Source: Palsa-504 sp963839095
GTDB taxonomy: Bacteria > Actinomycetota > Actinomycetes > Streptosporangiales > Streptosporangiaceae
Length of the DNA: 64,000 nucleotides
Reading direction: 5' to 3'
Assembly: GCA_963839095.1 (NCBI GenBank)
Contig: CAWIUF010000053.1
Coordinates: 372,001-436,000, forward strand
Shown here: positions 45,742 to 56,434 of the stretch, in pieces
How positions within the stretch are numbered: position 1 is the first letter of the stretch
Layout of the letters: every line of letters starts with the position of its first letter
Notes under the pieces: model-generated
The model's input: only the letters and a program-made list of their open reading frames with translations
What the model was told of the DNA's origin: nothing
Databases searched by the model: none
Position numbers and translations under genes: made by a program

Positions 45742-48399
45742 ATGGCGGACAACGGCGGCCGGCGAGACACCGGCAGGGCATCCCGGCCGGGACGTGGTCA
45801 CCTGCGGATCTACCTCGGCTCGGCGGCGGGGGTCGGCAAGACCTACGCCATGCTCAACGAGGGGCACCGGCGCGCCGAGCGGGGCGCCGACGTGGTGGTG
45901 GGATTCGCCGAGGCCCACGCGCGCCCGCACACCAGCGCGCTGCTCGACGGCCTCGAGGTCATCCCCCGGGCCCGGCTGGAGTACCGGGGCGCCGCCTTCG
46001 AGGAGATGGACCTGGACGCGGTGCTCGCCCGGCGGCCGGAGATCGCGCTGGTGGACGAGTTCGCGCACACCAACGTGCCTGGCTCGCGCAACTAGAAACG
46101 CTGGCAGGACGTCGAGGAACTGCTCGACGCCGGGATCGACGTCATCTCCGCGGTGAACATCCAGCACCTGGAATCCCTCAACGACGTCGTCGAGAAGATC
46201 ACCGGGGTGCCGCAGCGGGAGACCGTGCCCGACGCGATCGTCCGGGCCGCCGACCAGGTCGAGATGGTCGACATGACGCCGGAGGCGCTGCGCCGCCGGA
46301 TGGCGCACGGGAACATCTACCCGCCGGAGAAGATCGACGCGGCGCTGACCAACTACTTCCGCAGCGGGAACCTGGCCGCGCTGCGGGAACTCGCCCTGCT
46401 CTGGCTGGCCGACAAGGTCGACGAGGGCCTGCAGCGCTACCGCACCGAGCACAAGATCTCCAGCGCCTGGGAGGCCAGGGAACGGGTGGTCGTGGCCCTG
46501 ACCGGCGGTCCCGAGGGCAAGACGCTGATCCGCCGGGCGGCGCGGATCGCGGCCCGGTCGTCGGGCGGCGACCTGCTGGCCGTGCACGTCACCAAGTCCG
46601 ACGGCCTGACCGGCGCCGATCCGGCCTCACTGGCCGATCAGCGGCGGCTGACCGAATCGGTCGGCGGGACCTACCACCAGGTGGTCGGCGACGACATCCC
46701 CGAGGCCCTGCTGACCTTCGCCCGGGCGGAGAACGCGACCCAGCTCGTGCTGGGGGCGAGCCGCCGGTCATGGGCGGCCGCCATGCTCACCGGCCCGGGG
46801 ATCGGCTCCCGCACCATCCGCGGCTCCGGCGACATCGACGTGCACATCGTGACCCACGCGCAGATGGGTCGCGGCCGGGGCCTGCCGCGGCCGCGCGGCG
46901 CGATTACCCGGCGCCGGAAGGTGGCCGGATACGTGCTGGCCGCCGCGCTGCTGCCGGTGCTGACCGTGTTCCTGACCGCCCTGCGCAATGACCTCAACCT
47001 CACCAGCGACGTGCTGCTGTACCTGACCGCGGTGGTCCTGGTCGCGCTGACCGGCGGGTTCGCGCCCGCGGTGCTGACCGCCATCGCCGGGTCGCTGCTG
47101 CTCAACTACTACTTCACCCCGCCCATCCACCAGTGGACGATCGCCGAGGCGAACAACACGCTCGCGATCGGCGTCTTCATCGCCGTCGCGATCCGGAGTC
47201 AGCTCGGTGGTGGACATCGCGGCCCGGCGGACCAAGGAGGCCGCCCGGGCCAACGCCGAGTCGGAGCTGCTGACGACCACGGCCGGCAGCGTGCTGCGCG
47301 GGCAGCAAGGGCTGAGCGCGCTGCTCGACCGGGTCCGGGAAGCGTTCGGCATGGATTCGGTCACGCTGCTCGAGTGCACCTCGTCCGACGGTCAGCGGCC
47401 CGGCGACGCCTCCGCGGGCCGGATCAGGGGCGCGCCGGGCAACTGGAAGGTCATCGCCAGCCGCGGCGAGCCGGCCGTGACCCGGCCGGACGAAGCCGAC
47501 GTGGAGGTGCCGGTCACCGACTCCCTCACGCTGGCGCTGCGCGGCCGTCCGCTGCCCGCCACGGACCGCCGCGTGCTCGGCGCGTTCGCCTCCTACGCGG
47601 CCGTGGCGCTGGATCAGCAGCAGCTGGCCGCCGAGGCGCAGGCGGCCAAGCCGATCGCGGCCGCCGACCGGATGCGGACCGCGCTGCTCGCCGCGGTCAG
47701 CCACGACCTGCGCACCCCGCTGGCGTCGGCCAAGGCCGCGGTGACCAGCCTGCGCTCGCCCGACGTGAACTGGGCGGCCGAGGACCACGACGAGCTGCTC
47801 GCGACGGCGGATGAATCCCTGGACCGGCTGGCCCACCTGGTCGACAACCTGCTGGACATGAGCCGGCTGCAAGCCGGCGCGCTGTCCCTGTTCCCGCGCC
47901 CGGCCGGGCTCGAGGAGATCGTGTCCAGCGCGCTGGACAACCTGGATCCGGCGGCCCGGGACGTCACGGTCGACATCCCGGAGTCACTGCCCGAGATCAA
48001 CGTGGACCCGGCCATCCTGGAGCGGGTGATCGTGAACCTGACGGAGAACGCGCTGCGCTACTCCCCGGCCGGGCAGCCGCCGCTGCTGACCGCCAGCTCC
48101 CTCGGCGACCGGGTCGAGCTCCGGGTGGTCGACCGCGGCCCGGGTATCCCCGAGAAGGACCGGGACCGGATGTTCGTGCCGTTCCAGCGGCTCGGCGACA
48201 CCGACAACACCACCGGGGTGGGGCTCGGGCTGGCGCTGTCGCGCGGGCTGACCGAGGCGATGGGCGGCGCGCTGACCGCGGACGATACCCCCGGCGGGGG
48301 GCTCACCATGACGGTGTCGCTGCCGGCCGCCGCCGAGCCGGGCTACCAGCCCGAGCCCGGCCAGCGCGAAAGGGAAGCAACGGGGGGCGGGGGAACAGA

Positions 48400-48403
<4 letters not shown>
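45742..48403 (+). CDS. kdpD: Sensor kinase KdpD with internal amber codon and a frameshift
   Basis: Domain order is complete: KdpD sensor domain with P-loop GSAAGVGKT (residues 28-36), Usp-like domain (residues 240-370), four-helix DUF4118 (about 393-483, GYVLAAALLPVLTVF to NTLAIGVFIAVAI), GAF-like part, HisKA box AAVSHDLRTPLASAKA and ATPase motifs LTENALRYS, GPGIPEKDRD and GVGLGLALS. Codon 118 is TAG (46093-46095) within GSRN-KRWQDVEELL, where homologues commonly have Glu or similar; GAG to TAG is one change. A base is gained or lost near 47195. As read, no full kinase can be made. The stop overlaps the kdpE GTG (GTGA). Confidence 0.88.
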
Positions 48404-49383
<980 letters not shown>

Positions 49384-49851
49384 CCCGCCGCCCATCACGG
49401 CGATCGAGCCGCCCTCGCTGCTCACGTTGACGATGCGCGGCCGGGTGCTCGAGCGCAGCATCGGCAGCAGCGCGTGGATCACCCGCCACGGGCCGAACAT
49501 GTTGACGTCGATCGCCTCCGCGACCGCCCCGAGGTCGGCGTTGCTGGCCATCGCCCACCGGTCGTACATGGTCGACGCGTTGTTCACGAGAACGTCCGTG
49601 CGGCCGAACCGGCCCTTCACCCACTCGGCCATCGACGTGACGCTGAGGGAGTTGTCCACCTCGAGCTGGCAGGGGAAGATCCGGCTGCCTTCCGGGTCGA
49701 GTTCCTTGGCGGCCAGCTCCCCCCTTCTCAGGTCGCGGGAGCCGAGCACCACCGCGAAGCCGAGCAGGGCCAGCTGGCGGCACACCTCACGGCCCACGCC
49801 GCGGTTGCCGCCGGTCACGACGGCCACCGGCTGGTCAGCGTACACGCGCAT

Positions 49852-50150
49852 CACCGGCGCAAGGCACGACCGCGACGTTTCTCATGGCTGTCATCTTGCC
49901 ACCCCCCGCTCACCGGCCTGCCCCCCAATAAGCCAAATCGTCACCTAAGGACGATGTCAATGCGGTATAGCCGGAGCGCGCGGCGCCGGCCTGGCCTTGG
50001 CGGCCAACGGAGGCAGGATAATCCTGAGGATAGGTGAGCCGGGAAGGCTGGTCGGGGCGTTCGTGATCATTGATGCGCAGCAGGAAACCTACTGCCAGGT
50101 AACGACCAGGCCGACCTTCTCACCGGACCGCTAGGTCGCGGCTATTCGGG
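49852..50150. other. Intergenic region without recognised feature
   Basis: About 300 bases upstream of the SDR gene and downstream of the tiny membrane protein gene. No open frame with family resemblance and no strong hairpin were noticed. Confidence 0.4.
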
Positions 50151-50324
50151 CTAGGCGACGGCCACGATGATGACGATGACCGCGATCACCACCACGACCC
50201 CGGCGATCAGCATGGCAGGGGACACCGACGGGCGCCGCGCTTGCGGAGCTTCGTCTTCACCGCGCTCGACGAAGGCACGGAACCGTCCGGTATTGGCGCT
50301 CGGATCTTGCTCAAACTCCGACAT
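50151..50324 (-). CDS. Small single-pass membrane protein, 57 residues
   Basis: MSEFEQDPSANTGRFRAFVE, then a charged stretch (RGEDEAPQARRPSVSP) and one long Val/Ile helix (MLIAGVVVVIAVIVIIVAVA) up to the TAG stop. Tail-anchored topology with the N-terminus in the cytoplasm. Not recognised as a named family. Composition and codon use look protein-like. Lies upstream of, and is transcribed in the same direction as, the SDR at 49144. Confidence 0.6.
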   Translation of the reverse strand: MSEFEQDPSANTGRFRAFVERGEDEAPQARRPSVSPAMLIAGVVVVIAVIVIIVAVA

Positions 50325-50389
50325 GTGCACGACCTTAGCTGGTCAGGGGCCGCCTAAAGGTCCGATTCGGTGCAACTTCAGCGCGGCGC

Positions 50390-50842
50390 TCATCGTAGGG
50401 GCGCCAGCGCGTCCGCCCGGTCGACCAGCCGGGAGAGCACGATCACGCTTTTGGTCCGCACCACGAACGGCTCAGCGCGGATGCGTTCCATCACGTCCTC
50501 GAAGTGCCGGACGTCGGTGGCCCGGATGTGCACCAGGGCGTCGGCCTCCCCGGTAACCGTGCATGCGTCCACGACTTCCGGATAACGCCGGACCGCCGCG
50601 CCTATCTCATCTGGTGAGGTGCGTCCGCCGCAGAACAGCTCCACGTACCCCTCGGTCGTCCAGCCCATGGCGACCGGATCCACCCGGGCGGAGAAGCCGG
50701 TGATGGCGCCCGCGGCCCGGAGCCGGTCCACCCGCCGCTTGACCGCGGGCGCGGACAGGCCGACCTCGCCGCCGATGAGGGAGTAGCTAGCCCGGGCGTC
50801 CCTGATCAGGAAGGCCACGATACGGGCGTCGATGTCGTCCAC
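50390..50842 (-). CDS. Lrp/AsnC-family transcriptional regulator
   Basis: 150 residues starting at GTG 50842. N-terminal HTH: DDIDARIVAFLIRDARASYSLIGGEVGLSAPAVKRRVDRLRAAGAI; C-terminal RAM ligand domain with VDACTVTGEADALVHIRATDVRHFEDVMERI. Usually senses an amino acid. Begins 13 bases after the stop of the lipoprotein gene on the same strand, so the two may be co-transcribed. Confidence 0.92.
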   Translation of the reverse strand: MDDIDARIVAFLIRDARASYSLIGGEVGLSAPAVKRRVDRLRAAGAITGFSARVDPVAMGWTTEGYVELFCGGRTSPDEIGAAVRRYPEVVDACTVTGEADALVHIRATDVRHFEDVMERIRAEPFVVRTKSVIVLSRLVDRADALAPLR

Positions 50843-50855
50843 TTCTCGCCGGCCG

Positions 50856-52418
50856 TCAGTCGACGCCGTCGTACAGGGCCGGGATTCGCGGTGGCTTCAC
50901 CTGCGCGAGGTTATCCTGCGCCGGATGGGCCCGGCCGGCGGGACCGGCCGCGAAGGCCCGGAGCAGGTTCTGCGTAGCCCGGTCGACGAACCGCGCGGCC
51001 GCCGCGTTCACGCCATGCCCGCAAGATGGTCCCTGCATGGCGCACACCCAGCGCATCGTGCCGGACGCGAAGACCCCGGCCCCGCTTGCGGTCGTGTAGT
51101 ACGCCGAGTCGGCGAAGGTGGAGAAGCCGTCGCAGGTCAGGGGAGAATGCGCGAGCACCTGCAGCGGCCGGGGAAACGGGATGGCCGGGTTGAGCCGGTC
51201 GTACTCGGGTCCCACCAGGCCGGAGAAGCGCTCGCCGCGGTAGGCTCCGGTGCCGGCGAAGAGCCAGCTGGACGGGTCGTAGACGACATACGGGGCACTC
51301 ACCGGGTTGCACTCGTAGAACACCCCGGTGATCACGCTCTCCGGCCGGGGATCCGGCGGATCCCGCCACTGCTGCGTGGTCTGCGCGTTGTCCTTGCCGT
51401 ACAGCGGATCGAGGCTGGCGGCCTTGTAGCAGATGACGACGCGGTCCCCGTCGGCGAACCTGATGTGCCGGTAGATCGCGTTAGCACCGAGGAAGGCCAG
51501 GTTGGTCCCGGCGTCCCTGGCCTGGACGAGCGCGCTCCTCATCGCCAGCGAGTAGTACTCGTCGTGGCCGAGGGAGATGACCGCACGGGCTCCGGCCAGC
51601 AGGCCCGGGTGCTGGTCGAGGTCCACGTCGGTCTCGTAGGCGAGCGCGATCCCGGTCCGCTCGGCCAGCGCGATCGCCTTCTGGTCGAAGAACAGGAACC
51701 GGCCCGCGCCGTTCTGGTCGTAAGGACGGTCGAAGCTCACCGCGTAGCCGCGGTCGGACGGCAGCCCGTCCGGTCCCTGGTAGAGGCTGTGGCCACCCCA
51801 GGTGTTGTACGCCTGCCAGGTGGTGTTGTCGTTGAGGATGACCACGGCGCCGGCGGTGCTCGGCGACCGGACCGTGATGGGCACGTACCGCTCGGCTCCG
51901 CTCGCGGCGTCCAGGCGCAGCAGATAGGAGCCGGGTGGCCACCGCCGGGTGGCGACCGTCAGCGACGGCCGCCACCCGGCGGTGACCATGTGGGTACCCG
52001 GCGCGGTACGCACCGCCGTCTGGCGCTGCCCCCGGACCGGGCCCGACGCCCAGATCAGGCGGGCCTGGTGGCCGGAATACCAGCCGAACCGGAACGCCTC
52101 TACCCGGAACGACCGCGCCGCGGTCGACACGTACAGCCGGAAGCTCTGGCCAGGCAGGACGCTCTGCTGGTCCGCGTACCCCTCGATCGCGTCGGCCGCG
52201 CCGAGGCGGATGATCCGCCACGCGGACGTACCCGGACGCGTGTTCTCCGCCACCGGGAACGGCGGCGCGGCCGTTGCTCTCGCGGATGGCGCCGAGGTGG
52301 GAGGCGGGTGCGACGACGAGGAGGACCCGGCGCTGCACGCCGCCGCTGGCAGCAGCGCCGCCAGGCCCAGCGCGACGCCGGCCGCACGGGAGAACCACTT
52401 ACTCGTAACCAGGCTCAC
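50856..52418 (-). CDS. Secreted lipoprotein with N,N-dimethylformamidase beta-subunit-like domain
   Basis: 520 residues. Lipoprotein signal ending LLPAAACSAG (Cys about residue 28), a Ser/Pro linker, then a beta-rich part (SFRLYVSTAARSFRVEAFRFGWY) and the DMFase-like C-terminal domain: VILNDNTTWQAYNTWGGHSLY, VDLDQHPGLLAGARAVISLGHDEYYS and CNPVSAPYVVYDPSSWLFAGTG. The GHDEYYS motif is characteristic of the domain. Bacterial relatives beyond dimethylformamidase are of unknown activity; surface location is clear from the lipobox. Confidence 0.85.
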   Translation of the reverse strand: MSLVTSKWFSRAAGVALGLAALLPAAACSAGSSSSSHPPPTSAPSARATAAPPFPVAENTRPGTSAWRIIRLGAADAIEGYADQQSVLPGQSFRLYVSTAARSFRVEAFRFGWYSGHQARLIWASGPVRGQRQTAVRTAPGTHMVTAGWRPSLTVATRRWPPGSYLLRLDAASGAERYVPITVRSPSTAGAVVILNDNTTWQAYNTWGGHSLYQGPDGLPSDRGYAVSFDRPYDQNGAGRFLFFDQKAIALAERTGIALAYETDVDLDQHPGLLAGARAVISLGHDEYYSLAMRSALVQARDAGTNLAFLGANAIYRHIRFADGDRVVICYKAASLDPLYGKDNAQTTQQWRDPPDPRPESVITGVFYECNPVSAPYVVYDPSSWLFAGTGAYRGERFSGLVGPEYDRLNPAIPFPRPLQVLAHSPLTCDGFSTFADSAYYTTASGAGVFASGTMRWVCAMQGPSCGHGVNAAAARFVDRATQNLLRAFAAGPAGRAHPAQDNLAQVKPPRIPALYDGVD

Positions 52419-52547
52419 AGCACTCCATCATGGAGTACTCGCAACTGGCTAGCTGGCTGGTTTCCGGGCATAAGACGAGGCTCGGCGTCCCGCTTTCGCC
52501 GAGCCTCACTAAGTGAGACGCCAAGCCTGCCGCTCCGGTTGACGCGA

Positions 52548-53525
52548 TCAGGCGGAAACTCCGCAATTCGCCTCCCGGGCGAGCGGGCAGCGGTCTGAGC
52601 ACGGCCGGGGCGTGCCCCGCCAGCCGCGCCGCCGCAGCATCCGGGCCTGCAGCAGGGCGGTCTCGCACGGGTGGCCGTAGACGTCCCGCCAGCCGTAGCG
52701 ACTGGTCACGACGTCCTGGGTCCAGGCCTGATTGTCGCGGCGATTGTCGCGCCAGCGTTCCTCGTCCGGATGCGCCAGCTCGCCGTCGAGCTCGACGGCG
52801 AGCTTGTACTTCTCGTAGTAGACGTCCCGGTAGACGGTCCGGCCTTCGATCACCACGCGGACCTGGTGACGGGATCGCGGCAGGCCGTGCGCCCGTTCGA
52901 CGTCGCGCAGGTAGCGGTATTCGAGCACCGAGTGAATTCCGTCTCCGGCGGCCGCGAGGAGGTCCTCGATACTGTCCCGCCAGCGTATTTTCTTGCGGTG
53001 CCGCAGCGCCTCCCGGAGCCTTTCCTCGGTGGTCAGGCGACGGGCGACGGCCCGCGTTATCCAGCCGCAGACATCGTCGAAGGTGACGGCCAGCCCGGTG
53101 AGGTCGAGCACGGTTTCCTCGACTGTTGTCCGGGGTGGCTCGCGGCCAGGCTGGGTGGCGTCGGCGATGCGGCCGGAAATACGGATCACCAGGCCGGGTG
53201 CCGTGACCCGTCGGGTCGAGGGAACCGTCACGAAGATCGACTCACCGGGATGGTCGATGAGTCCGTGCAGCTCAGCGGCAGATAGGTGACTGAGTACAGC
53301 GCCCGGACCCGCACGGAGCAGCGCCGCCCACAGCCACGTCTCGCGCGGCGGCGGCCCGGTGAAGGCCGCGTACACGCCCAGGTAAAGCTGCTGCCAGCGC
53401 CCGCGCTCAAGGCGGCGCTTGATCATTTGGGCGCTTAAGCCAGCCCCAAGCAACTGTTGTCGCGAGATGGCGCCCGATTGCCATTGCGCTATGGGGGCTG
53501 CCGCCATGGGAATGTCGTACCTCAT
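52548..53525 (-). CDS. AbiEi-type antitoxin N-domain fused to DUF559 endonuclease-like domain
   Basis: 325 residues. N-terminal winged-helix segment (ISRQQLLGAGLSAQMIKRRLERGRWQQLYLGVYA) followed by TWLWAALLRAGPGAVLSHLSAAELHGL, the arrangement of AbiEi-like proteins. The C-terminal half has a Vsr/DUF559 nuclease-like core: YRDVYYEKYKLAVELDGELAHPDEERWRDNRRDN and an R-x-x-W-x-D-V patch (RYGWRDVYG). No partner toxin (AbiEii nucleotidyltransferase) adjoins it, so it is probably one of the solitary actinobacterial members. Confidence 0.8.
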   Translation of the reverse strand: MRYDIPMAAAPIAQWQSGAISRQQLLGAGLSAQMIKRRLERGRWQQLYLGVYAAFTGPPPRETWLWAALLRAGPGAVLSHLSAAELHGLIDHPGESIFVTVPSTRRVTAPGLVIRISGRIADATQPGREPPRTTVEETVLDLTGLAVTFDDVCGWITRAVARRLTTEERLREALRHRKKIRWRDSIEDLLAAAGDGIHSVLEYRYLRDVERAHGLPRSRHQVRVVIEGRTVYRDVYYEKYKLAVELDGELAHPDEERWRDNRRDNQAWTQDVVTSRYGWRDVYGHPCETALLQARMLRRRGWRGTPRPCSDRCPLAREANCGVSA

Positions 53526-53553
53526 GACGTAAATATGCGAGGCGGCACTGACA

Positions 53554-53615
53554 TTTCCATGATCACGAAGGATCGGGTACGGCTAGAAGTACCGGATCCT
53601 TCATGATCATGAAAG
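53554..53615. repeat. 27-bp imperfect inverted repeat with CATGATC edges
   Basis: Arms 53554-53580 and 53589-53615 match at 23 of 27 positions around an 8-base loop; the core is CATGATCA(C/T)GAAGGATC and the inner end GGTAC. Located just outside the AbiEi-like gene start. Its CATGATC edge is shared with the palindrome at 2012-2064. Confidence 0.75.
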
Positions 53616-53777
53616 GGGCTGCACTGCTATGTGAGGTGTGGGGTGAAATTGGACGTTGGGGTGGGTGGGTGCGAGGGGATCAGGTGGGCGTGGTGCCAGG
53701 GTTGGCCGGGTTGGGTGGGCTTGCAGTTGTGAGTGGGCGGCGTTGGTGGGCTCGCGTGGTGCGTGCCAAGGCTGGGC

Positions 53778-53843
53778 GGCTTTGCCAAGGCACGGGACCG
53801 GCTTTGCCAAGGCACGGGACCGGCCTTGCCAAGACACGGGACG
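53778..53843. repeat. 22-bp tandem repeat, three copies
   Basis: GGCTTTGCCAAGGCACGGGA plus CC at 53778-53799 and 53800-53821 are identical; the third copy 53822-53843 differs at three positions. No coding frame is convincing across it. Confidence 0.85.
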
Positions 53844-54131
53844 TCTTTGGACGCGGGACGTGCCAGAGCACGGTGCTTGCTGTACCGGGTGGCTTGCGCG
53901 GGATGAGCGCTGGGGCGGTGTGTTTGCTGGGCGGGGTGCGGGTTGGGCGGGGCGGGGTGCGGGTGCGGGCTGGTGGGCGGGGTTTGGGCTGGTGGGTGGG
54001 GTGGGGTACTGCGGGGGGAGTACGGGCGGGGAGTAGGCGGGGTGGGGAAGTGTCTTCGGCGGGGGGATTCGGGGGGTGGGGGTGCGGCGGGAGCCTGAGG
54101 GGGCTGATTCGGATACGCGGGCTCGCGGGAG
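53844..54131. other. Strongly G-skewed low-complexity stretch upstream of the MMPL gene
   Basis: The plus strand is made of GGGG-rich runs broken by T, A and GC (GGCGGGGTGCGGGTT and similar), with very few C runs, from about 53930 to 54080. Open frames give only Gly/Arg/Val-rich junk. Several G-tracts are spaced closely enough to permit G-quadruplex folding near the exporter promoter. Confidence 0.55.
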
Positions 54132-56363
54132 ATGGTTATGTCGATACTGGGGCGGATAGGCAGCGGGTGCTACCGGCACCGCTGGATCACGGTGCTGGTG
54201 TGGGTGGCCGGGGTGGCGGCGCTGATCACGCTGTGGACGCGGTTCGGGGCCGCGGCACAGGATGACTTCACCGGCAGCGACCCGGGGCAGGCGGTGCTGA
54301 ACCAGCACTTCGCCCGGCAGTCGGGGGACACGCTGACGCTGGCCATCCGGTCGCAGGGGAAGATCACGGACCCGGCCACCCACGCGCGGATCACCGCGGC
54401 ACTGAAGCCATTCGCACAAGCGCCGCACGTCACCGGGGTGGCCGATCCGTACACGACGCCGGGGCACCTGGCCCGGGACGGGCACATCGCCTACGCCACC
54501 ATCCAGTTCGACGTGCAGGGCGCGCACATCCCGGGCAGCGAGGCCACCGCGCTGATCCACGACGCGACCGCCGCCAGTAAGAACGGCGTGACGTTCAGCC
54601 TGGGCGGCGACGTGGTGGACCTGGCCGAGACGCCGTACGGCGGCGCCTCCAACGGGATCGGCGTGGGGGCGGCCGCGATCGTGCTGCTGATCGCGTTCGG
54701 CTCACTGCTGGCGATGGGCCTGCCGATCGTGACCGCGCTGATGGGCATCGGCTCCGGGCTGGCGCTGATCGCCCTGCTCGGGCACGTCTTCCCGGCGCCC
54801 TCGTTCTCCGCCATCGTGTCCGCCTTGATCGGACTGGGCGTCGGGGTGGACTACGCGCTGTTCATCGTGACCCGGTTCCGGACCGAGCTCCATGCGGGAA
54901 AGCAGCCCGGCGACGCCATCATCACCACGATGGGGACCGCGGGGCGGTCCGTGCTCACCGCGGGGACCACGGTGGTCATCGGGATGCTGGGGCTGCTGGT
55001 ACTGCGCCAGGCGCTGCTGAACGGGGTGGCGATCGCGGCCGCGATCACGGTGGCGATGACGGTCATAGCCGCGCTCACGCTGCTGCCCGCCCTGCTGGGC
55101 TTTACCGGTACCCGGCTGGCGCGCCCGTCGCGGCTGAACACCTTCCTCGGGGGCAAGGTGTTCGGCCGGCGCGGTGCCAGCGGCCAGGACAGGGCCACGA
55201 GGCGGGATGGGGGGACCGGGGCGGGACGGCTGCCTCGTTCGGTCGATGATGTTCATGTTGCCGAACGGTGGGCCGGCGTCATCCAGCGGCACCGGGTGCT
55301 CGCGGCCCTGGCCTCGGTCGCCTTCATCCTGGTGGTGGCGGCGCCCGCGCTGTTCATGAAGCTGTCCATGCCGGACGAGTCGGCGCAGGCCCGGGGCACG
55401 ATGGGGTACGCCAGCTACGCCACCATGGCGCAGGGGTTCGGGCCCGGGTTCGACGCGCCGCTGATCGTGGCGGCCAAGGTCACGCCGGCCGACGGGCCGA
55501 AGCTCGAAACGCTGCGAAGCGCGATCGAGGGCACGCCGGGGATCGCGGCGGTGACGCCGACAGTCACCAGCCGGGACGGGCAGGCGGCCATGATCATCGC
55601 CTACCCCACTACCGGCGCGCAGGACGCGGCCACCAACGCGCTGGTCAACCGGATCGACGACACGGTGCTCCCCCGCTCCGGGCTGACCGCCTACCTGACC
55701 GGGCCGAACGCGGGGAACGTGACGTTCGCGAACCTGATCAGCTCGCGGCTGCCAGCTCTGATCGCCGTGGTGGTCGTGCTGTCGATGGCGCTGCTGCTGA
55801 CGACGTTCCGGTCGGTGGTCATCGCGGTCAAGGCCGCGCTGATGAACCTGCTGTCGGTCTGCGCCGCCTACGGGGTGCTGGTCGCGGTGACGCAGTGGGG
55901 CTGGCTGGGGCACCTGTTCGGTTTCCCGGAGAAGATGCCGGTGACGACGTGGGTGCCGGTGTTCCTGTTCGTGATCTTGTTCGGGCTGTCGATGGACTAC
56001 GAGGTGTTCCTGCTGTCGCGGATCCGCGAGGAGTACGACCGGCTCGGCGACAACAGCGCGGCGGTGGGACGCGGGCTGGCCGCCACCGCACGGGTGATCA
56101 CGGCGGCCGCGGCGATCATGGTGGTGGTGTTCCTGTCCTTCGACCTCACCCCGGATGTCTCGGTCAAGCAGATCGGCCTCGGGCTGGCCGCCGCGGTCCT
56201 GGTCGACGCCACCGTGGTGCGGCTGGTGCTGGTCCCGGCGGTGATGGAACTGCTCGGCCGGGCCAACTGGTGGCTGCCGTCGTGGCTGGCACGGCTGCTG
56301 CCGGCCGGCTCCGGCTCGGGGCCGGCCGACAGGCCCGCGCCCGAGCTGGCTGAGGTCCCCTGA
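54132..56363 (+). CDS. MMPL/RND-family membrane exporter
   Basis: 743 residues with the duplicated RND layout: helix 1 (WITVLVWVAGVAALITLW), a large extracytoplasmic domain, five to six helices (IGVGAAAIVLLIAFGSLLAMGL, GLGVGVDYALFIVTRFRTEL), a cytoplasmic charged linker (about residues 340-380), and a second copy ending with VILFGLSMDYEVFLLSRIREEYDRLGDN and AAAAIMVVVFLSFDLTPDVSVKQIGLGLAAAVLVDATVVRLVLVPAVMELLG. GVDYALF and SMDYEVF carry the proton-relay Asp-Tyr pairs. Exports lipids or drugs. ATG 54138 (MSILGRIG) is an alternative start. Confidence 0.93.
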   Translation: MVMSILGRIGSGCYRHRWITVLVWVAGVAALITLWTRFGAAAQDDFTGSDPGQAVLNQHFARQSGDTLTLAIRSQGKITDPATHARITAALKPFAQAPHVTGVADPYTTPGHLARDGHIAYATIQFDVQGAHIPGSEATALIHDATAASKNGVTFSLGGDVVDLAETPYGGASNGIGVGAAAIVLLIAFGSLLAMGLPIVTALMGIGSGLALIALLGHVFPAPSFSAIVSALIGLGVGVDYALFIVTRFRTELHAGKQPGDAIITTMGTAGRSVLTAGTTVVIGMLGLLVLRQALLNGVAIAAAITVAMTVIAALTLLPALLGFTGTRLARPSRLNTFLGGKVFGRRGASGQDRATRRDGGTGAGRLPRSVDDVHVAERWAGVIQRHRVLAALASVAFILVVAAPALFMKLSMPDESAQARGTMGYASYATMAQGFGPGFDAPLIVAAKVTPADGPKLETLRSAIEGTPGIAAVTPTVTSRDGQAAMIIAYPTTGAQDAATNALVNRIDDTVLPRSGLTAYLTGPNAGNVTFANLISSRLPALIAVVVVLSMALLLTTFRSVVIAVKAALMNLLSVCAAYGVLVAVTQWGWLGHLFGFPEKMPVTTWVPVFLFVILFGLSMDYEVFLLSRIREEYDRLGDNSAAVGRGLAATARVITAAAAIMVVVFLSFDLTPDVSVKQIGLGLAAAVLVDATVVRLVLVPAVMELLGRANWWLPSWLARLLPAGSGSGPADRPAPELAEVP

Positions 56364-56434
56364 GGCACCGAACGAGCCTGGTTCCCGCCCCTGTATGGTG
56401 CGAGAACCAGGTTGGTTTTCCGGGAGGAGTGGCT

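Noticed and set aside
52548..53525. AbiE toxin-antitoxin system
   Set aside because: Only an AbiEi-like N-domain protein with a nuclease-like C-terminus is present; no AbiEii nucleotidyltransferase adjoins it.
53778..53843. The 22-bp tandem repeats as a CRISPR array
   Set aside because: The copies are contiguous with no spacers and no cas genes are present.
53607..54560. Long open frames across the 53.6-54.1 kb gap on both strands
   Set aside because: They encode only low-complexity Gly/Arg/Pro sequence produced by the G-skewed DNA and tandem repeats.
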